Shown: in pieces, positions 28,660-37,177 of the stretch | Layout: each line of letters begins with the position of its first letter | Position numbering within the stretch: position 1 is the first letter of the stretch | Source: Gammaproteobacteria bacterium | Lineage (GTDB): Bacteria > Pseudomonadota > Gammaproteobacteria > Acidithiobacillales > Acidithiobacillaceae | Length of the DNA stretch: 64,000 nucleotides | Direction: 5' to 3' | NCBI GenBank assembly: GCA_023381645.1 | Contig: JAMCRJ010000037.1 | Span: forward strand, 25,485-89,484 | Made by a program: the position numbers and the translations under genes | The notes under the pieces: model-generated | The model's database searches: none | What the model saw: the letters and a program-made list of their open reading frames with translations, nothing else | Told to the model about the DNA's origin: nothing

Positions 28660-29508
28660 TTACCGCAACAACCCCAGCAATCCGCCCAGGGCTACCGAAC
28701 CCGCCGCATACTGCACCGACCAACGGTCTCCGTGAAAATGACAGGTCCGCACCTGCGGTTCCATGCCCCGTGCGCCCCAGGCAATGCAGACCGTACCCAC
28801 CGGCTTGCCAGGCACGGCGCCTCCCGGCCCGGCGATGCCGGTGATGGCCGCGGCAATGTCCGCTTCGTGCAGTGCACCGGCGAGCATTTCCAGGGCGGTC
28901 TCCTCCGCTACGGCCCCGACCCGCGCGAGAGTCGCTTCCTGCACCTTCAGCAACTGACTTTTCGCTTCATTACTGTAGGTGACAAACCCGTGGCGCAGCA
29001 GCGCCGAGGAGCCTGGCAGGGCGGTGATCCGCGCGGCCAGGTCACCGCCGGTACAAGACTCCGCCAGGGCGAGGCAGGCGTCCCGCGCACGGGCGTGCTG
29101 GAGTAAGGACCATTCCGGCGGTGCCATGTGCAGCGACATGGCGCACGGTGTCCCCGCTTCGACCCAGTACTCGCCCGGCAAAACTTCCGGCGTGGTGGCG
29201 TTATCGCTGAAAAGGCTCAAAGGTACATCGCAAACGGGCAAATGTGCGCTCGCCCAGTCACGCAACGAGGCCCAGTCGCCGGCCGGCAGATGGGTGCGGC
29301 ATGATGACGTTATCCAGCCCGCGGCGTTCGCAAACTCGCCAATGGCCACCGCCGTGGCGGAACAATCGGGCAATGTGGCGACGAGTTCCACCCGGACATC
29401 CCTCCCGGCCCGCCTGGCCCAGGCCGCCAGACGCTGGGCATCGGGCAGGGCCGCGGGGCGCATGGGCAGAAATATCTGCAAGGACTCCATGGGATGGGTA
29501 TTCGTCAT
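28660..29508 (-). CDS. pncC: CinA/PncC-type nicotinamide-nucleotide amidase with an unusual N-terminal extension
   Basis: 282 residues. The C-terminal ~155 residues are a clear CinA C-terminal (PncC) domain: AESCTGGDLAARIT, GFVTYSNEAK and GIAGPGGA. It deamidates NMN in pyridine nucleotide recycling. The N-terminal ~120 residues are not the MoCF-like domain of full-length CinA and are not recognised. The ATG overlaps the pgpA stop (ATGA). Confidence 0.85.
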   Translation of the reverse strand: MTNTHPMESLQIFLPMRPAALPDAQRLAAWARRAGRDVRVELVATLPDCSATAVAIGEFANAAGWITSSCRTHLPAGDWASLRDWASAHLPVCDVPLSLFSDNATTPEVLPGEYWVEAGTPCAMSLHMAPPEWSLLQHARARDACLALAESCTGGDLAARITALPGSSALLRHGFVTYSNEAKSQLLKVQEATLARVGAVAEETALEMLAGALHEADIAAAITGIAGPGGAVPGKPVGTVCIAWGARGMEPQVRTCHFHGDRWSVQYAAGSVALGGLLGLLR

Positions 29509-29993
29509 AGCCAGCCCGCCCACAGCATCAGCCGCAGAAGAATCAGTGCCGGGATCGCCGCAGCCACATCATCGAGCATGATACCCGTGCCTCCATGAAT
29601 ATGTTTATCCAGCCAGGAAATCGGCCAGGGTTTGAGCATGTCAAAAAAGCGGAAGAGCAGGAACCCGACGAGCAACGTCCACCAACCGAAAGGCACCAGC
29701 CAGAGGGTGAGCAGCAGGCCCGCCCATTCATCCCAGACGATGGCCGGCGGGTCCAGGGCCCGCATGCCGCCACCGCCATTTTGCATCTCCCGCGCCGTCT
29801 GTCCGCAGAGCCACGGCCCCACGGCGAGTATAGCCACCAACACCAGGGTATAAACCACATTGTTCTGCACCACGAGGGCCAGCAGCAGATACAGGGGAAT
29901 GGCAGCGATAGTGCCCATGGTGCCCGGCAGGATGGGCGACAGGCCGCTGCCGCCACCCAATGCCAGCCACTGATACCAGGGCCTAGAGTGCAT
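29505..29993 (-). CDS. pgpA: Phosphatidylglycerophosphatase A
   Basis: The 162-residue membrane enzyme removes phosphate from phosphatidylglycerophosphate. Family motifs are GSGLSPILPGTMGT, the acidic VWDEWAGLL and the C-terminal DMLKPWPI with MLDD. It overlaps the end of thiL. The second of two ATGs (29999, 29993) was chosen because its spacing from GGGGG is better. Confidence 0.93.
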   Translation of the reverse strand: MHSRPWYQWLALGGGSGLSPILPGTMGTIAAIPLYLLLALVVQNNVVYTLVLVAILAVGPWLCGQTAREMQNGGGGMRALDPPAIVWDEWAGLLLTLWLVPFGWWTLLVGFLLFRFFDMLKPWPISWLDKHIHGGTGIMLDDVAAAIPALILLRLMLWAGWL

Positions 29994-31005
29994 GGACATG
30001 CCCCCAGGAAGAGGGCAGCGACAGCGGCTCATCCCGCCAGGTCAGGGTGACCGCTGCCCGTGCATCGGGGGCCGCAGGCAGGATGCTGCCCACCGCCGTC
30101 AGGCGCAGGGAGAGCGTCCGGGCGGCCTCCTGTATGGCCGTCGATAAGGCAGGAGCGGCACAGAGGATCAGTTCATAGTCATCACCGCCGGTGAGGGGCC
30201 AGCGTTGCCGGCGTTCCGGGTCGGTCCGCGCCAAGTCCGCGAGTTCCGGGCTCAAAGGCAACGCATCCAGGGCGACCTGTGCATGGACGCCCGAAGCTTT
30301 CAGGATATGGCCAAGGTCGGCCAGAAAGCCGTCGGAACAATCCACGGCACAAAGTACACCACTCGACAGCGCCGCCGCGCCGAATTCGAGACGGGGCGTG
30401 GGACGCAGCCGTCTTGCCTCTAACGCGTCCCGCTGTGGTGCCGAGCAGGGAACTGCCCGCCTCTCTTGGCCGCGCTCCACCAAAGCCAGGTCCAGGGCCG
30501 CGGCCGCGTCGCCAAGAGTGCCGGTGACCCAGATCATGTCTCCGGGCCGCGCCGCGTCACGGCGCATCACCTGCTGGTCTGAAAGCCCCAATGCGGTCAC
30601 GGAGAGGGTCAGCGGCCCATCCGTAGCCACCGTATCACCGCCGGCCAGGATAACACCATGCCGATCGGCGAGCGCACTCCAGCCCGTAGCGAATGCTTCC
30701 AACCACTCCCCATAGCCTTCCTCCCGCCGCGGCAGGGCCAGGCTGAGCAGACACCAGCGCGCTTCCGCACCCATGGCGGCCAGGTCGCTGAGATTCACCG
30801 CAAGGGCTTTCCAGGCAAGGTCTTCCGGGCTGACCTCGGGGAAAAAGTGACGACCGGCAACCAGGGTATCCATGGTCGCCACCAGTTGCCGACCCGCCGG
30901 GTCCAGCCAGGCGGCGTCATCACCGATACCAAGCCGCACACCACTGGCCGTCTTGCCCAGTCGGCACCGCAACTGCTCGATGAGCGCAAACTCTCCGCCC
31001 GCCAT
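29983..31005 (-). CDS. thiL: Thiamine-monophosphate kinase
   Basis: The 340-residue enzyme phosphorylates thiamine phosphate to TPP. Motifs are GIGDDAAW (ATP/Mg), ATMDTLVAGRHF, DLAAMGA and DCSDGFLADL. The ATG at 31005 follows CGGAG. It begins a thiL-pgpA-pncC unit with overlapping genes, divergent from gluQ. Confidence 0.96.
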   Translation of the reverse strand: MAGGEFALIEQLRCRLGKTASGVRLGIGDDAAWLDPAGRQLVATMDTLVAGRHFFPEVSPEDLAWKALAVNLSDLAAMGAEARWCLLSLALPRREEGYGEWLEAFATGWSALADRHGVILAGGDTVATDGPLTLSVTALGLSDQQVMRRDAARPGDMIWVTGTLGDAAAALDLALVERGQERRAVPCSAPQRDALEARRLRPTPRLEFGAAALSSGVLCAVDCSDGFLADLGHILKASGVHAQVALDALPLSPELADLARTDPERRQRWPLTGGDDYELILCAAPALSTAIQEAARTLSLRLTAVGSILPAAPDARAAVTLTWRDEPLSLPSSWGHVHAL

Positions 31006-31066
31006 GTTCACTCCGGTTTGGCCCTTGCTTGCGCTACTATAGCAAGGACACCACCTGAAGGAAGCC

Positions 31067-31957
31067 ATGCCCAGCACCCCCACCGTCGCCGGACGCTTTG
31101 CGCCCTCCCCCAGCGGCCCGCTCCATGCGGGATCACTCATTGCCGCCGTCGGCAGTTATCTCAGCGCCCGTAGTCAGGGCGGGTGCTGGCGGCTGCGCCT
31201 GGAGGATGTGGATGAGGGCCGCGTGCGTATCGGTGCCGCCGACGCCATTCTCCGGCAAGTGGAGGCCATGTCGCTGGACTGGGACGGACCGGTGCTGACC
31301 CAGTCTCCGCGCAAGGCGATCTATCAGGAAGCACTGACGGCCTTGCAGACAAAGGGCATGGCCTACCCCTGTGCCTGCACCCGTCAGGAAATCCGGGGCT
31401 TGGGCGAACGCTATCCGGGCGTCTGCCGGCAGGGCCTGGCATCCGGACGGCAGACCCGCTCCTGGCGCCTGCGAGTGCCGGACACCTTGCCCCTCTGGGA
31501 GGATCGTTTCCAAGGCTGGCAAGACACGCCCGCACCGCAGGGTGACCCCATCCTGCTGCGTGCCGACGGCTACTTCGCCTATATCCTGGCCTGTGTCGTG
31601 GACGACGGAGCGCAGGGCATCAGCGAAGTGATCCGCGGCGGCGATCTGCGCACCCTCGCCGGTACGCAGCGTTATCTGCAAAGCGTCCTGGGTCTGCCCC
31701 ATCCGCAATATGGGCACCTGCCTCTGCTCTGTAACGCCGACGGTCGCAAGCTGTCCAAAAGCCTCGGCAGCCCCGCCTGGGCGGGTGAACCCAGCCAAGC
31801 CTGGGAGGAGACCCTGCGACTGCTCGGCTGGATGACGCCCGCCGGACTGCATGGCGCCCCTGCCGTAGAGTGGCGCGACTGGGCGCTCAGCCGGATGGCC
31901 GGGGGGCAACTTCTTTATCGTACTACCTCACTGGCCACCGCCACCGAACAACGTTAG
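31067..31957 (+). CDS. gluQ: Glutamyl-Q tRNA(Asp) synthetase
   Basis: The 296-residue protein is a truncated glutamyl-tRNA synthetase paralogue that charges queuosine at the tRNA-Asp anticodon. The HIGH-type motif is PSGPLHAGSL and the KMSKS-type motif is RKLSKS. The zinc site begins CACTR and includes the later Cys of GVCRQG. There is no anticodon-binding domain. A tRNA-Asp(GTC), its substrate type, is encoded in this window at 43784. Confidence 0.94.
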   Translation: MPSTPTVAGRFAPSPSGPLHAGSLIAAVGSYLSARSQGGCWRLRLEDVDEGRVRIGAADAILRQVEAMSLDWDGPVLTQSPRKAIYQEALTALQTKGMAYPCACTRQEIRGLGERYPGVCRQGLASGRQTRSWRLRVPDTLPLWEDRFQGWQDTPAPQGDPILLRADGYFAYILACVVDDGAQGISEVIRGGDLRTLAGTQRYLQSVLGLPHPQYGHLPLLCNADGRKLSKSLGSPAWAGEPSQAWEETLRLLGWMTPAGLHGAPAVEWRDWALSRMAGGQLLYRTTSLATATEQR

Positions 31958-31967
31958 GCTGAGCGTC

Positions 31968-32666
31968 ATGAACCTGCCGCCCCTCACCCCCGCCACCCTG
32001 ATCCGCCGCTACAAACGCTTTCTTGCCGACTGCGCATTGGCCAGCGGCGAGATCGTCACCGTGCACTGCCCCAACTCTGGCAGCATGCGCAGTTGCGCCG
32101 AACCCGGTCAGCCCATCCTGATCTCCCTGAGCGGCAACCCCAAACGCAAACTGCCCTGGACCTGGGAACTCTACTGGAGCGGCACCAGTTGGGTCTGCAT
32201 CAACACGCAGCGCCCCAATGCCGTAGTCGCCGAGGCCATCGCCGCGGGCGTTATACCCGCCTTGCAAAATTACGCACAACTGCGCCGCGAAGTGCCTTAC
32301 GGAAGTCATGAACGGGTGGATGTCCTGCTCAGTTCCGAGGGCCGACCACCCTGCTACGTAGAGGTAAAATCCTGCACCCTGCTGGAGGATGACGGTGTGA
32401 TCCGTTTCCCCGATGCCGTCAGCAGCCGCGCCCTGCGTCATCTGGGGGCATTGACGGAGGTGGTCCGCGGCGGCGGGCGCGCGGTGATGCTTTTCCTGAT
32501 CGGCCGGGAAGACGGTCGGGGTTTTGCGCCCGCAGACGCCATTGATCCGGCCTATGGCAAGGCACTGCGCCGGGCACGCGCCGACGGTGTGGAAATTCTG
32601 GCCTACCGGACCCGCATCAGTCCTGATAAAATAAGCCTCAGTGCGGCGGAACCGCTTCTCTTTTAG
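31968..32666 (+). CDS. sfsA: Sugar fermentation stimulation protein homologue
   Basis: The 232-residue protein matches SfsA throughout (LIRRYKRFLADC; HCPNSGSMRSC; YVEVKSCTL with nuclease-like acidic residues; FPDAVSSRALRHL). E. coli SfsA binds nucleic acid; the fold resembles PD-(D/E)XK nucleases. Its role is not established. It starts 11 bases after gluQ. Confidence 0.93.
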   Translation: MNLPPLTPATLIRRYKRFLADCALASGEIVTVHCPNSGSMRSCAEPGQPILISLSGNPKRKLPWTWELYWSGTSWVCINTQRPNAVVAEAIAAGVIPALQNYAQLRREVPYGSHERVDVLLSSEGRPPCYVEVKSCTLLEDDGVIRFPDAVSSRALRHLGALTEVVRGGGRAVMLFLIGREDGRGFAPADAIDPAYGKALRRARADGVEILAYRTRISPDKISLSAAEPLLF

Positions 32667-32684
32667 CCGCTTCAGGAGAACAGT

Positions 32685-33494
32685 ATGTTACAGCGTAGCA
32701 AAACGTCCCCCCAAAACAACGTCAAAACCGCAGAAGAGGTCGAAAAAATGCGGGTGGCGGGCCAGCTCACGGCCATGGTGCTGAAGATGATCGCCCCCCA
32801 TGTCAAAGCCGGCGTTACCACCGATGAACTGGACCGCATCTGCCACGACTATATCGTCAACGATCTGCAGGGCATTCCCGCGCCGCTCCACTATCAGCCC
32901 AGCCCCGAATATCCACCCTTTCCCAAATCCGTCTGCATCTCCCTCAACCATGTGATCTGTCACGGCATTCCCGGCGAACGCGTCATCAGGGATGGCGACA
33001 TGCTCAACATCGACGTCACGGTCATCAAGGATGGCTATCACGGCGACAGCAGCAAGATGTTCACCGTCGGCGAGGTGCCGTTGCGTTCGCGTCGGGTGAT
33101 GGAAGTGGCCCATGAAGCCATGGTGCGTGGCATTCAGCAGGTGCGCCCCGGCGCAACCCTCGGCGACATCGGCCATGCCATACAGTCCTACGCCGAGGCG
33201 CAGCACTGCTCCATCGTCCGGGAGTTCTGCGGGCACGGCATCGGCCGCAAATTCCACGATGAGCCGCAGGTGCTGCATTATGGCAATCCCGGTGAAGGCA
33301 TTGAACTGGTGCCGGGCATGACCTTCACCATCGAACCCATGGTCAATGCCGGCAAACGCTACATCAAGGCCCTGCCTGACGGCTGGACCATCGTTACCAA
33401 GGATCACAGTGCCTCCGCCCAGTGGGAGCATACCATTCTGGTTACCGATGATGGTTACGAAATACTGACCCAACTGCCCGGCGATCCCATCTGA
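32685..33494 (+). CDS. map: Methionine aminopeptidase, type I
   Basis: The 269-residue enzyme removes N-terminal Met. Two metal ligands are the Asp residues of LNIDVTVIKDGYHGD, and others are the His of GHGIGRKFHDEP and the Glu of FTIEPMVN. AGGAG precedes the ATG. glnD starts two bases after its stop, so the two are co-transcribed. Confidence 0.97.
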   Translation: MLQRSKTSPQNNVKTAEEVEKMRVAGQLTAMVLKMIAPHVKAGVTTDELDRICHDYIVNDLQGIPAPLHYQPSPEYPPFPKSVCISLNHVICHGIPGERVIRDGDMLNIDVTVIKDGYHGDSSKMFTVGEVPLRSRRVMEVAHEAMVRGIQQVRPGATLGDIGHAIQSYAEAQHCSIVREFCGHGIGRKFHDEPQVLHYGNPGEGIELVPGMTFTIEPMVNAGKRYIKALPDGWTIVTKDHSASAQWEHTILVTDDGYEILTQLPGDPI

Positions 33495-33496
33495 GA

Positions 33497-36085
33497 ATGA
33501 CGATCCGCCCCGCGCAGCCCCGGACGCCCGCTGCGTTGGGCGAAGTTCGGGGGTCTCCGCCAACCGCCATCTCGCCACAGCAGAGTGCCAGCGCTCTGCT
33601 CCACCAGCGCTGCCGCGCGGTGGACAGTACCCTGCGCGGGCTCTGGCAGAGCACAGCGGGTGCAGACACAGCGACGTCGCAAGAACTCGCCCTGGCGGCC
33701 GTAGGCGGTTACGGGCGCGGTACCCTCTTCCCCCACTCCGACATCGATCTCCTGATTCTGACCCCGCCGACGCTCACAACGGTACAAAAGGAGTTCATCG
33801 AAGGCTTCCTGACCTGCCTCTGGGACCTGCAGATGCAGGTGGGGCACAGTGTCCGCAGCGTGGACGAATGCCTGCAGGAAGCGCGTCACGATCTGGGTAT
33901 CGCCACCACCCTGCTGGAATCCCGTTATCTGGCCGGATCGCGCCCATTGCTGCAACAACTGAGCGACGCGTTACGGAAAAATCCCCCCTGGCCTCCCCCG
34001 CTTTTTTTCGCCGCTAAACTGGCGGAGCAAGAAAACCGTCACGCCCGCTGCAGCGACACGGCCTTTCACCTCGAACCCAACCTCAAGGAAGGTCCCGGTG
34101 CGCTACGCAATATCCATCACCTGCAATGGCTCGCGGCCAGTATTTTCGGGGAGGGCAGTCTGCGTCGCCTGCGCGATGAAGACATCATTACCGGCGAGGA
34201 ATATCGTCAGCTCCTGCGCGCCCAGGCCCTGCTCTCCCGCCTGCGGATCGCCCTGCACCACGCCACCGGACGCCACGAAGACCGTCTGCGCCTCGATCTG
34301 CAGGTACCTTTGGCACGGCAACTGGGCTACGCCGATCGGCCGGGACGTACCGCCGTCGAACAATTGATGCAGAAACTCTATCGCGCCTTCGCCGATATTC
34401 TGCGCATCGCCGCCATTGCCCAAGAGAACATCGCGCAGCATCTGGCCGCACGCACACCAGCGCTGGTGGTTACCGGCCAGCGCGTCGCCCTGTCCCGGCC
34501 CCCGCTGCACCGCGATGATATACCATTGCTCCGGCATATTCTGAGCCTGTTCCGCAGTCTGGCGGAAGACCCCCGGTGGCGCACCCTCGACGCACAGACG
34601 CAACGCCATCTGTACGCCTTGCGAAACGCCATTCACCCGCGGGATCTGGACCGTGATCCCATCGCGCAGGAGCAACTTCTCGCCATTCTCGCCCAGCCCG
34701 ATGGCGCCTATCGCAGCCTCGCCATGATGCAGCAATGTGGCCTGCTGGCACGCATACTCCCCGCCTTCGGACGTATCACCGGACGTATTCAGCACGACCT
34801 CTTCCATGTGTATACCGTCGATCAGCATACCCTTTTTCTGCTCCGCAACCTCGGGCAGATCTGGACTGGCGAGGCGCCGCTCCTGCCCGTCGCCGAGGCC
34901 GCCCGGCGGCAGGTGGAAAAACCGGAGTTATTGGTGCTGGCCGGTCTCTTCCACGATATCGGCAAAGGCCGCGGCGGCGATCACTCCAAAATCGGTGCTC
35001 AGGAAGCCCGGCGTTTTGCCCGGCGTCTACGATTGTCGCCCTGCGATACAGACCTGATCGTCTGGCTGGTGGAACAACATCTGCGAATGTCCGCTGTCTC
35101 CCAGCGCCGCGACCTCGAAGACCCTCAGGTCATCCGCGACTTTGCCCATCTGGTCGGGGATGAACGCCATCTTGCCTATCTGCTGCTCCTCACCGTCGCC
35201 GACATGCGTGCCACCAACCCGGAACTCTGGAATGACTGGAAGGGGCTGCTGCTCAGCACACTGTACCGGGCGACGGCCACGGAACTTCAGCGGGAAGACC
35301 GCCAGACCCGGGATCTTCCGCAGATCGTCTCCGATAAACAGCAGGCTGTTCTGCAGAAAATCGTCAGCACCGACCATCCACGGGTACGCACCCTCTGGCA
35401 GCAGCTTTCGGGCCCGTATTTTCTGCGTTACACAGAAGACGAGCTACTCTGGCATTGCCGGGAAATACTCCACCACAAAAGCCGGAAAGCATTGGTCGCG
35501 GTGCGGCCCCATGCGCCCGAGGGCAGTGAAGTCCTGATTTACGGCCCGGACCGACCGGGACTTTTCCAGCAGATTACCGGTGCCCTCGATCGGCAATCCC
35601 TGAACATCATCGACGCCCGGATCGATACCAGCGAGGATGGTCGCGCCATCGACACCTTCCTGGTCATCGACAACAGCCACGCCTTCGCCCACAGTGCCCA
35701 GGCCCATGCCGACCTGGCTGCCGAACTACGCGCGATTCTTGAAGGGGAAGCCGTGCGCAAACCCCGTTTTGGATTGCGCCATTGCGATCCGCGCCACCGG
35801 TTTTTTGCACACGTTCCCGCCGAGATCCGCGTGGACAATGGCGTCCTGCCCCGCTATACCCTGCTGGAAGTCCGCGCCGCAGACCACCTCGGCCTGCTCT
35901 ATCAGGTCGGCGAGACGCTGCGCGCATTGCAGCTCAACATCCACGGCGCCAAAGTCTCCACCTTCGGTGAACGAGTAGAAGACACCTTTTTCATTCTCAA
36001 CGAGCGGGGGCGCAAACTGACCGAAACCCAGGTCGGCGCGCTGATTCATGCCTTGGACGACATTTTGAATGGTGAACCCGCTTAA
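33497..36085 (+). CDS. glnD: Bifunctional uridylyltransferase/uridylyl-removing enzyme (PII regulator)
   Basis: The 862-residue protein senses glutamine and modifies PII. The nucleotidyltransferase motif GGYGRGTLFPHSDIDLLIL is at 70-88 (D82, D84). The HD domain is at ~485 (FHDIGKGRGGDHS). Two ACT domains lie at ~700-775 and ~795-862. All domains are present, so both activities are expected. It links to nitrogen control, where sigma-54 is also used. Confidence 0.97.
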   Translation: MTIRPAQPRTPAALGEVRGSPPTAISPQQSASALLHQRCRAVDSTLRGLWQSTAGADTATSQELALAAVGGYGRGTLFPHSDIDLLILTPPTLTTVQKEFIEGFLTCLWDLQMQVGHSVRSVDECLQEARHDLGIATTLLESRYLAGSRPLLQQLSDALRKNPPWPPPLFFAAKLAEQENRHARCSDTAFHLEPNLKEGPGALRNIHHLQWLAASIFGEGSLRRLRDEDIITGEEYRQLLRAQALLSRLRIALHHATGRHEDRLRLDLQVPLARQLGYADRPGRTAVEQLMQKLYRAFADILRIAAIAQENIAQHLAARTPALVVTGQRVALSRPPLHRDDIPLLRHILSLFRSLAEDPRWRTLDAQTQRHLYALRNAIHPRDLDRDPIAQEQLLAILAQPDGAYRSLAMMQQCGLLARILPAFGRITGRIQHDLFHVYTVDQHTLFLLRNLGQIWTGEAPLLPVAEAARRQVEKPELLVLAGLFHDIGKGRGGDHSKIGAQEARRFARRLRLSPCDTDLIVWLVEQHLRMSAVSQRRDLEDPQVIRDFAHLVGDERHLAYLLLLTVADMRATNPELWNDWKGLLLSTLYRATATELQREDRQTRDLPQIVSDKQQAVLQKIVSTDHPRVRTLWQQLSGPYFLRYTEDELLWHCREILHHKSRKALVAVRPHAPEGSEVLIYGPDRPGLFQQITGALDRQSLNIIDARIDTSEDGRAIDTFLVIDNSHAFAHSAQAHADLAAELRAILEGEAVRKPRFGLRHCDPRHRFFAHVPAEIRVDNGVLPRYTLLEVRAADHLGLLYQVGETLRALQLNIHGAKVSTFGERVEDTFFILNERGRKLTETQVGALIHALDDILNGEPA

Positions 36086-36125
36086 ACGATGAATTGCCCC
36101 CTCCTCCTACGACAGGCGCAAACCC

Positions 36126-36791
36126 ATGTGGTCATTCCTTTTCCCTGACGCCCGGCGGCGGCGCGACCGCGCCCTGGGCCTCGCCGGTGTCCTGCGCAGC
36201 GCCCTGCTGGTGCAAGACATCGCGCGTAATGGCGCACAGCCCGGAGACCTGCTGCAGACCTGCATCAGGAGCGTACTGGCGCTGGACAGCAAGGACAGCC
36301 TGCGTGCCCTGGGCGATGTCGACAGCCTGCGGCACGCTCTGGCGCTGCTCTGCCCGCTGCTGCAACGCGGTCCCGGCAACGCCCGGGAGGCCGAACTGCT
36401 GCGCTACAGCATGGCGCTGACCACCCTCGGCAAGCGCCTCCTCAAAAACCCCTCAGCCACCCGGCGCGTCCAGGAAGGCGTCGAGCAGGCCCAACGCCAG
36501 ATCGCCCACTTTGCTGACCCGATGCAACGCAGCATCGTTGCCGGGCTCGCCCAGACTTACACCGAGGCCATTGGCATTCTCCGCCCGCGCATCATCGTCA
36601 GCGGAGAGAGCCGTTTCCTGAGCGACCCGGACGATGCCGCACGCATCCGCACCCTCCTCCTCAGCGGCATCCGTGCGGCCGTTTTGTGGCGGCAGGCGGG
36701 CGGCCGTCTGCCCGCTACCATTCTCGAGCGACACGCGCTCTGTCAGGAAGCGGAAGAATTACTCGCCACCCATCCTCAGATGACCCGGTGA
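36126..36791 (+). CDS. hflD: High-frequency lysogenization protein HflD homologue
   Basis: The 221-residue all-alpha protein has the family pattern LALAGVxxxAxLVQ near the start and ILRPRIIVSGE plus LLLSGIRAAVLWRQAGGR near the end. E. coli HflD is a membrane-peripheral protein affecting lambda lysogeny; its housekeeping role is unclear. It is usually next to mnmA, which is not here. Confidence 0.85.
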   Translation: MWSFLFPDARRRRDRALGLAGVLRSALLVQDIARNGAQPGDLLQTCIRSVLALDSKDSLRALGDVDSLRHALALLCPLLQRGPGNAREAELLRYSMALTTLGKRLLKNPSATRRVQEGVEQAQRQIAHFADPMQRSIVAGLAQTYTEAIGILRPRIIVSGESRFLSDPDDAARIRTLLLSGIRAAVLWRQAGGRLPATILERHALCQEAEELLATHPQMTR

Positions 36792-36935
36792 TCACCCTCG
36801 ATCGAGGGCATCCCGGCGCTTGACGAGCACGTGCATGTCCTCCAAAAGTGGAGACAGGATCGCGAAGAAAATGACTTTTGCCGGCCAGTCCAGACGAAAG
36901 GCAGATGCGGAAACGGATTTTGATGGTGAGGTCAT
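36792..36935 (-). CDS. Possible 47-residue membrane peptide (doubtful)
   Basis: A short frame with one hydrophobic segment (WPAKVIFFAILSPLL) ends exactly against hflD. It has no convincing RBS; longer in-frame starts would overlap the 66-residue gene upstream. It may be the last gene of the Nramp-related operon or a chance frame. Confidence 0.3.
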   Translation of the reverse strand: MTSPSKSVSASAFRLDWPAKVIFFAILSPLLEDMHVLVKRRDALDRG

Positions 36936-36966
36936 TGCGGGCTCTGCGCTGTCCTGCTCTCCCCGA

Positions 36967-37167
36967 TCAATGTATACCGCGCGCAAAACCGATGGCCACC
37001 ATGACCAGCATGACGGCGATATAAATGCGCAGTCCCCAGAAGGCCACCTGTATCCATCCCCGGATCGGCGCGCGGGTCAGTGGTTTGGGCTCCTGATGGA
37101 CTTCATCTTCTAGAAACGCCAGAAATTCCGGTGTCGCCGCGGAATGAAAGTCTTCTTTGGAACGCAT
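36967..37167 (-). CDS. 66-residue single-span membrane protein next to an Nramp-like transporter
   Basis: An AGGAG site precedes the ATG at 37167. About 40 soluble, mostly acidic residues (EFLAFLEDEVHQEP) are followed by one membrane helix (IYIAVMLVMVAIGFA). It starts 11 bases after the transporter stop, so it is surely co-transcribed. I do not recognise a family; it could be an accessory peptide of the transporter (inference). Confidence 0.65.
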   Translation of the reverse strand: MRSKEDFHSAATPEFLAFLEDEVHQEPKPLTRAPIRGWIQVAFWGLRIYIAVMLVMVAIGFARGIH

Positions 37168-37177
37168 ACCAAACTCC

